A DNA stretch of 29,636 nt from an uncultured Oscillospiraceae bacterium (GTDB taxonomy: Bacteria > Bacillota > Clostridia > Oscillospirales > Ruminococcaceae): contig CAKSPU010000029.1 of assembly GCA_934486875.1 (NCBI GenBank), forward strand, positions 1-29,636, in the 5' to 3' direction. The first letter of the stretch is position 1, and each line of letters begins with the position of its first letter. Below the pieces are notes generated by a model. That model was given only the letters and a program-made list of their open reading frames with translations, made no database searches and was not told the origin of the DNA. The translations under genes and the position numbers were made by a program. Below are positions 23,377-29,636 of this stretch, piece after piece.

Positions 23377-24051
23377 CTATTTTGCGGCTTTTGATCTGTG
23401 CAGCTTATAGGCAAGGGCGGAGACTACAGCGATAAACACCTCCGCTCCTGCGCAGATGAGAAATTCGGGAGAGAGGGGCTCTGTTATGGCAGAGCCCATT
23501 ATTGTTGTAAGGATAAATCCGGGGGCTGTGCCGAGGAATGAGCCGAGAAGGAATTTTTTGTAGTCAAACCGCAGGCTGCCCATTGCAAGGCTCACGATAT
23601 CATAGGGCAGGCAGCTGATTATGCGGAGGAAAAATGCTCCCGAAAGCTGCCTGTCACGGCTGTATTCCTTTATCATCTCAATTTTTTTGTATTTGAGGGC
23701 AAGCCTGTCCACCGCCTTGCTCTCGACGTATCTTCCCAGCAGATAGGGCACTGTCGCCATTATAACGATGCCGAAAAGATTTATGGGAATGGCGATGTAC
23801 ACGGGGAAAACAACTCCTGCCGCCGCCGCTATGAGCATCATCGGGAAAAAGTAGGACATTGATTTCAGGGCGTACATCAGCAGTATCACTACAGCCGCAG
23901 CTATGGGCTCGGCGGGGGTGTATTCCAGTATCTGCTCCAAGGTCATATGGCGGAAAACGGTTATGTACAGCACCGCCATTATCCCTATCATCAGCAGTGG
24001 AGAGAGCTGTGCTGCCCGTTTTAATATTACTTTTATTGCTTTTGTTTTCAT
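23377..24051 (-). CDS. TVP38/TMEM64-family (VTT domain) membrane protein
   Basis: 224 residues with about six hydrophobic segments. The VTT/DedA-like core is visible as PYLLGRYVESKAVDRL, FFLRIISCLPYDIVSLAMGS and FLLGSFLGTAPGFILTTIMG. The family is related to DedA proteins and to eukaryotic lipid scramblases; bacterial members are poorly characterised but linked to membrane lipid flipping. The N-terminus is a short basic cytoplasmic tail. On the same strand, TTGAAA (24127-24132) and TATAAT (24105-24110) with a 16-base spacer form a likely promoter. Confidence 0.88.
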   Translation of the reverse strand: MKTKAIKVILKRAAQLSPLLMIGIMAVLYITVFRHMTLEQILEYTPAEPIAAAVVILLMYALKSMSYFFPMMLIAAAAGVVFPVYIAIPINLFGIVIMATVPYLLGRYVESKAVDRLALKYKKIEMIKEYSRDRQLSGAFFLRIISCLPYDIVSLAMGSLRFDYKKFLLGSFLGTAPGFILTTIMGSAITEPLSPEFLICAGAEVFIAVVSALAYKLHRSKAAK

Positions 24052-24183
24052 ATATATCAGTTCTTTCGTTTGTCAGGTCATAATCGTTAGCTTATGCTGA
24101 TTATATTATAGCACTGCGGCAGAATTTTTCAATAGCAGACAGGTGTTATAATTGTGTTAAAAAGATGAAAGTCAAAAAATTCC

Positions 24184-24212
24184 TTGTAATTTGGGGAATG
24201 ACGTGTTATAAT
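24184..24212 (+). promoter_or_regulatory. Promoter of the RING/zinc-ribbon gene
   Basis: TTGTAA (24184-24189), a 17-base spacer and TATAAT (24207-24212). Confidence 0.6.
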
Positions 24213-24264
24213 GATAACAGCTGTTTCGGCGTGTATGCCAAGGCGGCGCAAAGGAGGCATTATA

Positions 24265-25284
24265 TTGTTTGATTATACAGGCTGCGAATGTAAGTCCTGC
24301 GGAAAAAAATTCACCTCGGAGGACGATATCGTTGTCTGCCCCGAGTGCGGCACACCCTACCACCGTGAATGCTGGAAAAAAGAGGGAAAGTGCATAAATA
24401 CCGAGCTCCACGAGTCTCACCGAAGCTGGAAGGAAGAAAACACCGCTCAGTCGGACGCACCCGTTTGCAAAAAGTGCGGCAACCGTCTGAGGGAGGATCA
24501 GCTTTTCTGCGATAAATGCGGCGTTCCCACTGACTTTTTCTTTTCACAGGGAACGGACAGACCCGAGGGCGGGGCGGAGCAGAATGAAAATGCCCAAAAG
24601 GCTGACAGTGACCCCGTGACCGAGGGCTTTGACCCGTTTATCATAAATTATTCCGACCCCCTCTGCGGCTTCAATCCCGACGAGAAGTACAGCGATGATG
24701 TTACCGTGAGGGATATGGGGGATTTTGTGGGCTCAAACACCCGTTACTATCTCCCGAAATTTCGGAATATGAAGCATCTGGGACTGAAGCTCAGTCTGAA
24801 TTTCCCTGCTATGCTTTTCCCCGAGCTTTATTTTGCATACCGAAAAATGCCCCTGACGGCAGTGCTTGTGCTTATTTTCAGGACTATCATAGGTCTGCCC
24901 TCAACGGCAATTGCTCTGCAAGCGGCTTTTGCCGAGGATATGTACAGGAATATGATAACTGCGATGTACCCGAGCCTGTCGGGCTTTATCGACAAGCTTC
25001 TGAGTCTTGATCTCACATCGGGCTCATTCCTGACGCTTTACAACTTCACGAACATTCTCCAATTCATACTGTTTTTCGCTTTTGCAGGCTTTGCCAATTA
25101 TATGTACTACCGCCACTGCCTTTCCAAAGCGGCGGAGATAAAAAAGCAGACGGCACCGAACGGGAATGCTTCATATGCGCTGAGACAGGGCGGCGGAGTT
25201 TCTGCGGCACTGCTCATAGCTTTCATTGTCATCACGATAGCAATGCAGTTTGCGTCATATGCGGCTGTAATGCTGCTGTTATAA
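24265..25284 (+). CDS. Membrane protein with prokaryotic RING-like and zinc-ribbon domains
   Basis: 339 residues. An N-terminal treble-clef/RING-like module (CECKSCGKKF, then VVCPECGTPYHRECWKKEGKC) is followed at about 70-90 by a zinc ribbon (CKKCGNRLREDQLFCDKCG). An acidic linker and the stretch YYLPKFRNMK lead to three or more membrane helices resembling DUF2628-type proteins (AMLFPELYFAYRKMPLTAVL). The start is TTG 24265, with AAAGGAGG 7 bases upstream; the longer frame begins before this site and inside the promoter. The zinc modules face the cytoplasm if the first helix inserts normally. Function unknown; recruitment of a partner to the membrane is a guess. Confidence 0.78.
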   Translation: MFDYTGCECKSCGKKFTSEDDIVVCPECGTPYHRECWKKEGKCINTELHESHRSWKEENTAQSDAPVCKKCGNRLREDQLFCDKCGVPTDFFFSQGTDRPEGGAEQNENAQKADSDPVTEGFDPFIINYSDPLCGFNPDEKYSDDVTVRDMGDFVGSNTRYYLPKFRNMKHLGLKLSLNFPAMLFPELYFAYRKMPLTAVLVLIFRTIIGLPSTAIALQAAFAEDMYRNMITAMYPSLSGFIDKLLSLDLTSGSFLTLYNFTNILQFILFFAFAGFANYMYYRHCLSKAAEIKKQTAPNGNASYALRQGGGVSAALLIAFIVITIAMQFASYAAVMLLL

Positions 25285-25288
25285 CGGC

Positions 25289-25317
25289 TTGACAATAAAT
25301 GGCTGATATGATATCAT
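25289..25317 (+). promoter_or_regulatory. Promoter of the cyclophilin gene
   Basis: TTGACA (25289-25294), a 17-base spacer and TATCAT (25312-25317), between the RING gene and the cyclophilin. Confidence 0.55.
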
Positions 25318-25351
25318 TATTAGTATAAACTGAAAGGAACGGTAATTTAAA

Positions 25352-25825
25352 ATGGTTATTATCGAAATGGAAAACGGCAAGCAGATCAAGATCGAGCTTT
25401 ATCCCGACAAGGCTCCCATTACTGTGGAGAATTTCGAGAAGCTTGTAAATCAGGGCTTTTATGACGGACTTATCTTTCACAGAGTCATCGAGGGCTTTAT
25501 GATCCAGGGCGGCTGCCCCGACGGCACAGGAATGGGCGGTCCCGGCTGGCATATCAAGGGCGAGTTTGCTTCCAACGGCGTTCAGAACGACATTAAGCAC
25601 ACAAGAGGCGTTATCTCAATGGCACGTTCTATGATGAAGGACAGCGCAGGCTCCCAGTTCTTCATTATGCACAAGGACGCTCCTCACCTTGACGGCGAAT
25701 ATGCTGCATTCGGCAAGGTAATCGAGGGTATGGACGTTGTTGATGAGATCGCTTCCTGCGAGACTGATTACAGCGACAGACCTGTTAAGGAGCAGAAGAT
25801 GAAGAAGGTCTATATTGCAGACTGA
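25352..25825 (+). CDS. Cyclophilin-type peptidyl-prolyl cis-trans isomerase
   Basis: 157 residues, the normal length of a small cytoplasmic cyclophilin; catalyses proline isomerisation during protein folding. Core motifs are present in order: ELYPDKAPITVENFEKLV, FYDGLIFHRVIEGFMIQGG with the catalytic Arg, SQFFIMHKDAPHLDG and YAAFGKVIEGMDVVDEI. No signal peptide, so it is cytoplasmic. AAAGGA lies 12 bases before the ATG. It has its own promoter and terminator. Confidence 0.95.
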   Translation: MVIIEMENGKQIKIELYPDKAPITVENFEKLVNQGFYDGLIFHRVIEGFMIQGGCPDGTGMGGPGWHIKGEFASNGVQNDIKHTRGVISMARSMMKDSAGSQFFIMHKDAPHLDGEYAAFGKVIEGMDVVDEIASCETDYSDRPVKEQKMKKVYIAD

Positions 25826-25835
25826 TCTCTCATAA

Positions 25836-25873
25836 AAAATCACCGCCGCCCGATCTTTCGGACGGCGGTTTTG
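25836..25873. terminator. Bidirectional terminator between convergent genes
   Basis: CACCGCCG..CCGA and TCGGACGGCGGTT form a GC-rich stem flanked by an A tract on the left and TTTTG on the right. It serves the cyclophilin gene and the convergent secreted-protein gene ending at 25884. Confidence 0.8.
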
Positions 25874-25883
25874 TGTTATCGTA

Positions 25884-26873
25884 TCATATAAGAAGCAGCT
25901 GATCTTCCTTTGCAATGCGCTTGATGCGGTAAACTTTGCGCTTCTTATCCTTTTTGAATCTGTTCTTATCCTCTTCAATGGCAGTTCCGCCGAGGGATAT
26001 TGCAGCCTGGGGAGCGGAGGAAGATGCGGTCATACCTGCACCGCTGCTGATGTTTTCGGCTGATGCGGAGGTGTCGGGATCCTTGTAGGAGACAAGGGCA
26101 AAAATTGAAAAATGCTCGGTGTTGAATGAGATCGTGTCTTTATAAACAGTGCCGTCAAGAATGGCGATAGAGCCGTCATCTTCAAGGCGTATGACCTTAA
26201 GGTCATCATAATGATCCTGCATATCCTCGGGCACGGGCAGGGTTATATCTGCGGAGTAGCCGTCGGAGAGCTGGAGAAGATATCTTCCCTCGGTGGTGTA
26301 AACTGATACATCAACGGGCTGAATGTTAAGCCCGTCAACGGGAATGCCGTAGCTTTCAAAGGCTGTGATGACCTGTTCGAGATATCTTGGGGACTGCCTG
26401 AAATCAGCGGTGATGTCCTTTCTGAGGGTGCGGACATTCAGGGTGATATCGTAATCCCTGTTATCCTCCGCAAGACCCGCCTTTGTAACTCTGTCGGCTA
26501 TCTCCTCGGGAGTGGCTGCGGTCTTTTCCTTGGCGGGGAGCTTTGTCCAGGGCTTTGGCAGCTCCTTGACCTCCTCACGGGCAGGTACATCGGTATCATC
26601 TGCAAAAACAGATACTGCGGAAAAGGGGACTGTCATAAATGCAAATGCTGCGGAGAGAAATACGGAAGCTATTCTCTTTCCAAGAGGGCGGAAAGGCGCT
26701 GTTACGGCGGCTTTGAGCTTTTCGCCTGCTTCAAGTATCTTTACACGTACAAATTCAGCGGAATATATTACCGATACAGCCGCAAGGCAGGGATATTTCG
26801 CCCAGCTGTGCTTTCGGGCAAATTCAACCGCCGCCTGAGCACGCATATTTGCTTTATCCGATGAGATAGGCAT
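25884..26873 (-). CDS. Hypothetical exported protein with a delayed signal segment
   Basis: 329 residues, family not recognised. Residues 1-65 are a basic, Ala-rich cytoplasmic region (DKANMRAQAAVEFARKHSWA). A hydrophobic segment at about 68-91 ends in SVFADD, like a signal-peptide cleavage site. The exported part opens with a Lys/Glu/Pro linker and contains two beta-rich segments (DITLNVRTLRKDI, YSADITLPVPEDM) and the LEDDGSIAILDGTVYKDTIS stretch. The C-terminal tail is Ser/Ala-rich, then very basic (KKDKKRKVYRIKR). The ATG at 26873 is chosen over the TTG at 26894, which overlaps the AAAGGA site. A long cytoplasmic lead before the signal segment is unusual and may mean a membrane anchor instead. 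Confidence 0.7.
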   Translation of the reverse strand: MPISSDKANMRAQAAVEFARKHSWAKYPCLAAVSVIYSAEFVRVKILEAGEKLKAAVTAPFRPLGKRIASVFLSAAFAFMTVPFSAVSVFADDTDVPAREEVKELPKPWTKLPAKEKTAATPEEIADRVTKAGLAEDNRDYDITLNVRTLRKDITADFRQSPRYLEQVITAFESYGIPVDGLNIQPVDVSVYTTEGRYLLQLSDGYSADITLPVPEDMQDHYDDLKVIRLEDDGSIAILDGTVYKDTISFNTEHFSIFALVSYKDPDTSASAENISSGAGMTASSSAPQAAISLGGTAIEEDKNRFKKDKKRKVYRIKRIAKEDQLLLI

Positions 26874-26921
26874 ATTTCTGACAGATCCTTTCAAAGAACT
26901 TTTTACACATATATATTAATA

Positions 26922-26950
26922 ATTATACCTGATTTTTGTCTGTTTGTCAA
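26922..26950 (-). promoter_or_regulatory. Promoter of the exported-protein gene
   Basis: On the minus strand a perfect TTGACA (26945-26950), a 17-base spacer and a perfect TATAAT (26922-26927). Confidence 0.75.
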
Positions 26951-26966
26951 GGATTTTGAGATATAA

Positions 26967-27079
26967 AAAATACGGCGTTTCAACGAGAAAATAAATAGTG
27001 AACTTTTGGTGTGAGTGCATTTCAAATCGCCGTATTTTACTGTAGGGGACGGGAAACCCGTACCCTACAGTAATTTGAA
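26967..27079. repeat. Nested inverted repeats in the intergenic region
   Basis: AAAATACGGCG (26967-26977) pairs with CGCCGTATTTT (27028-27038) across 50 bases. Directly after it, ACTGTAGGG..ACGGG and CCCGT..CCCTACAGT (27039-27071) form a strong hairpin, itself flanked by TTCAAAT/ATTTGAA. No ORF and no T tract. This looks like a small composite intergenic repeat rather than a terminator. Confidence 0.5.
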
Positions 27080-27103
27080 GAAAAATTGAGATACCGTGAA
27101 CAT

Positions 27104-27138
27104 AAAAAGAGCACCTTTTTGGGGGTGCTCTTTTGTTT
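27104..27138. terminator. Terminator of the Big_2 repeat-protein gene
   Basis: AAAAGAGCACC and GGTGCTCTTTT form an 11-bp stem with T tracts on both strands. It lies about 45 bases past the minus-strand stop at 27184. Confidence 0.85.
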
Positions 27139-27183
27139 TATTTATATCTTTTTATTTTTCCGTTTTGCTGTTATCTTTTCTTA

Positions 27184-29214
27184 TCAGTTTACCAAAAGAC
27201 CTGCAAGTCCCTGGTTTACCTTTGACTGATCCCAGTCCTTGGGAACGAGCATATAAACTACGCCGCCGTTGTACTGAGGAGTGAGTACCACATCATCGGA
27301 AGCTTTTGCTGTGGGTCTTGCAGAGTAGATGGTGTAGTATTCAAACACGCCTGTGTCCTTGTAGATAAGGTCATTTCTCTTGAGGACATCGTACTTTGCG
27401 GGGAGAAGCATATACTTTGTGGTTGTTTCCTTAGAGTTGTACCACATCCATACCTGATCGGTGGTGTCAATGTATGTGGGGTACTTGGTGTAGATGCTGT
27501 AGTAGCCTGATGAAGAGGAGCCGAGATCCTTTGTCATATAGTCTCTGAAGAGGCTCTCATCATAGCCGGTGGGGAGAAGCATATATCTTGTGGTCTGCTT
27601 GCCGTCAACTATCTTTGTCCAGGACTGGATAATATCGAAGGAAAGCTGCTGCTTGGGCTTGCTGGTGTAGACCAGCCAGTAATCATAAGTACCCTTGAAA
27701 GCTGCGATAGCGTCGTTTACTCTTGCTTCATCATAATTCTGGGGAGCGAGGACATAATATGTCTTGGTAACGCCGCCTGTTGTTACGGGGAAGCTTATGA
27801 TCTTATCTGTGGAAGCCTTTACTGTGGGAGAAGCTGCGCTTACTGCGTAGTAGCCGCCGAGAGTTGTTCCGGAATCCGCTGCGATAATGTTGTTGAGCTT
27901 ATCCTCGGAGTAGTTGAGGGGGAGGAGGATATATCTTGTAACAGCCTGATAATTAACTGTAGCTGTCCAGCTCTTTACAACGTCGGTGGAAAGGAACTTC
28001 TTGTTTTCGGGAGACTTGTTATATACCTTCCAGTATTCAAATACGTTGGTGTATTCTGCAACTGCTGTGTTGTAGGAAGGAACATCGTAGGAAGCGGGGA
28101 GAAGAATGTATCTTGTGACTGCCTGCTTGTTCACGGTTGCGGAGAATGTGGAGATCGTGTCTGTGGAAGCGACCTTTGAAGGCTGAGTCTCATAAATGGT
28201 GTAATACTCGTATACCTTGCTGTCAGCCGCAACTGCGGAATTTACCTTTGCGACATCATAGCCTGCGGGAACGAGCATATACTTCATAACCATAGTCTTA
28301 TCGTCGGTCCAGCGGAGAATGGTGTCATTTCCCGACTGCTTGGTGGGGATAGTTGTGGAAACGATGTAATAGCCTGTGCCTGTAACGGTAACGCTTATCT
28401 GTCTCTTTATGGCAGAGTTGTCCTTGCGGGTGAGCGTGAGGACAGTGTTGCCCTCCTTAAGACCTGTAATTCCGAGAGTGCAGTAGCCGTCCTTCCAGGT
28501 GCCTTCGGTGAGCTTTGCGATAGTGTTGTCGGAGAAGGAGTAGTTCAGCATACTGTTCTGGTCGCTGTAAACAACAACGGAAGCGAGTGTATCCACCTTT
28601 GTGGTCACAGCGGACTGGCTTGTGAGAAGAACTGCGTCATTGCCCTTGACTGTTACCTTGATAGTTGTGTAAACATCGGGGTACTTGGTCATAGAGATCT
28701 TTACGGTAGTTGTACCTGAGCCCTTTGCGGTGAGCTTAAGACGGATATCGTCCTTTTTCCAGGGCTTTACCCAGGTAGTCGAAACGATGCTCTGGTCACC
28801 CGAGGTAGCCTTGATGCCGTGGGAGCCCTTTGCTCTTACGGTAACATACTGGACCTCGTCCTTGTCCATTTCAACGGACTTCTTGCTGAGAGAGAGCTTG
28901 CCGCCTACGACCTTAACGTTGCAGGTGAGTGACGTTCCGTTAACAGTGGCGGTGATGGTAGCAGTGCCGACGCTCTTGCCGACCACCTTTCCGCTGCTTG
29001 AAACGGTTGCAACGGTCTTGTCGGAAGATGACCAGGAAGCCTTTGAGCCGTCTGTCACCTTAAGCGTAGCTGCATAGCCTTTTGTAATGGTAAGGCTTGT
29101 AGCATTGAGCCCCAGGGCGGAAGCCTGCGAGGGGAACACAGCAAATGTAAGTGCCAGCAGGACTGCCAGCATCAGACTGACTGCTGCTTTCAGATATTTT
29201 CTTGCTGCTGTCAT
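27184..29214 (-). CDS. Secreted protein with Big_2 and Ig-like domains and seven tandem ~57-residue repeats
   Basis: 676 residues. A signal peptide (about 1-33, hydrophobic core VSLMLAVLLALTFAV, ending SQASA) is followed by a Big_2 domain at about 34-103 (LTITKGYAATLKV, ASWSSSDKTVATVS). Two further Ig-like beta domains run to about 279. Seven tandem repeats then begin near residues 282, 337, 394, 455, 512, 571 and 626. Each opens YY.(I/V)Y...P, passes S.D.I..W, and contains (T/K)RY(M/I)LLP..YD followed by an Asn and a helix. No sortase or dockerin motif is visible, so it is probably released or held non-covalently. AAGGAGG precedes ATG 29214. Function unknown; carbohydrate or surface binding is a guess. 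Confidence 0.85.
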   Translation of the reverse strand: MTAARKYLKAAVSLMLAVLLALTFAVFPSQASALGLNATSLTITKGYAATLKVTDGSKASWSSSDKTVATVSSSGKVVGKSVGTATITATVNGTSLTCNVKVVGGKLSLSKKSVEMDKDEVQYVTVRAKGSHGIKATSGDQSIVSTTWVKPWKKDDIRLKLTAKGSGTTTVKISMTKYPDVYTTIKVTVKGNDAVLLTSQSAVTTKVDTLASVVVYSDQNSMLNYSFSDNTIAKLTEGTWKDGYCTLGITGLKEGNTVLTLTRKDNSAIKRQISVTVTGTGYYIVSTTIPTKQSGNDTILRWTDDKTMVMKYMLVPAGYDVAKVNSAVAADSKVYEYYTIYETQPSKVASTDTISTFSATVNKQAVTRYILLPASYDVPSYNTAVAEYTNVFEYWKVYNKSPENKKFLSTDVVKSWTATVNYQAVTRYILLPLNYSEDKLNNIIAADSGTTLGGYYAVSAASPTVKASTDKIISFPVTTGGVTKTYYVLAPQNYDEARVNDAIAAFKGTYDYWLVYTSKPKQQLSFDIIQSWTKIVDGKQTTRYMLLPTGYDESLFRDYMTKDLGSSSSGYYSIYTKYPTYIDTTDQVWMWYNSKETTTKYMLLPAKYDVLKRNDLIYKDTGVFEYYTIYSARPTAKASDDVVLTPQYNGGVVYMLVPKDWDQSKVNQGLAGLLVN

Positions 29215-29276
29215 TATAATTCCTCCTTTTGATTTTACGTTGTATCTTTTTTGGAAAGCTTATTTCCTTATCATAA

Positions 29277-29305
29277 ATTTTAACATTTATAAACTGTAAT
29301 GTCAA
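29277..29305 (-). promoter_or_regulatory. Promoter of the Big_2 repeat-protein gene
   Basis: On the minus strand TTGACA (29300-29305), a 17-base spacer and TAAAAT (29277-29282). Confidence 0.7.
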
Positions 29306-29314
29306 TAAAAAATG

Positions 29315-29372
29315 TGCTATAATACAGTAACAAACAGGCTACAAATAGTTACACTTCGGTTACATCGGTTAC
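29315..29372 (+). promoter_or_regulatory. Extended -10 promoter and GTTAC repeats before the last gene
   Basis: TGC-TATAAT at 29315-29323 is an extended -10 element without a clear -35. In the leader GTTAC occurs at 29348, 29359 and 29368, and again at 29408, a possible regulator-binding array. Confidence 0.4.
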
Positions 29373-29416
29373 GAAGCGGAAGTGACGGAAAATAAAGGAA
29401 AAGCGAGGTTACGGCT

Positions 29417-29636
29417 ATGAAGTCAAGGATAATGAATGCACCTAAGCAGCAGCTGCTTATATACGGCTTTGACGATGAAACAACGAAGAGATTCAGAGCT
29501 GTTGCGGAGCGTATGAAAACGGAGCTTTCCGTTCTCCCGCCTGAAAGTGCGGGGGAGCAGGTGGGATTTCTTGCAGGCTTTGCGGGCTTTTCGCCAAAGG
29601 CTGACAAGACGGCTCACGACCCGAGGCAGTGCGTGA
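29417..29636 (+). CDS. DUF3783-like protein, partial at the window end
   Basis: The first 73 codons are in the window. After a basic start, KQQLLIYGFDDETTKRF, then TELSVLPPESAGEQVGFLAG, resembles the DUF3783 pattern (strand, helix, strand, then a LAG turn). These are short cytoplasmic proteins of unknown role. CGAGG lies 8 bases before the ATG. It diverges from the Big_2 gene. The family assignment is tentative because only part of the gene is seen. Confidence 0.55.
   Translation, partial: MKSRIMNAPKQQLLIYGFDDETTKRFRAVAERMKTELSVLPPESAGEQVGFLAGFAGFSPKADKTAHDPRQCV

Overview
The window looks like chromosome of a gut- or rumen-type Firmicute, most likely Ruminococcus or another Oscillospiraceae. 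This is inferred from gene content, strong AGGAGG ribosome-binding sites, TTG/GTG starts and the style of the secreted Big_2 protein. No marker gene fixes the species.

Layout. 1-300: a dispersed repeat and the terminator of an upstream gene. 303-1844: guaA (GMP synthetase). 1833-14666: an integrative and mobilizable element inserted at the 3' end of guaA, bounded by the 13-bp direct repeat GAGTGGGAATAAT. 14681-14721: a strong terminator that was probably guaA's own before the insertion. 14815-29636: ordinary chromosome with a Cys-rich small protein, an AraC regulator, membrane proteins, an RlmL-like rRNA methyltransferase downstream of a class A penicillin-binding protein, a TVP38-like membrane protein, a RING/zinc-ribbon membrane protein, a cyclophilin, two secreted proteins and a partial DUF3783-like gene.

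The element has a maintenance half and a cargo half. Maintenance: an XRE repressor diverges from an operon of excisionase-like protein, tyrosine integrase, MobC-like ribbon-helix-helix protein and RepA-like ATPase. Then comes a 300-bp non-coding stretch of CATCGTCAC iterons and hairpins (candidate oriV/oriT), a MobV relaxase and a TnpV-like protein. The relaxase carries an apparent one-base insertion near its N-terminus. Cargo: a complete type IIS restriction-modification system (small HTH regulator, fused two-domain adenine methyltransferase, AlwI-family endonuclease) is followed without a gap by a Thoeris anti-phage locus. That locus has a classical TIR protein, a ThsB, a ThsA and a second ThsB.

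In Thoeris, TIR proteins sense phage and make a cyclic ADP-ribose signal, which binds the SLOG domain of ThsA and switches on its SIR2 NADase. Here three different TIR-type proteins surround one ThsA, and ThsA is split between its SIR2 and SLOG domains by an apparent one-base deletion. The Thoeris genes are clearly more AT-rich than guaA and the right-hand chromosome, which fits separate acquisition.

Regulation visible in the sequence: near-consensus promoters for many genes, TGTTTAG operator-like motifs over the divergent repressor/excisionase promoters and again as a palindrome next to the right end, and an orphan consensus promoter firing out through the right end of the element.
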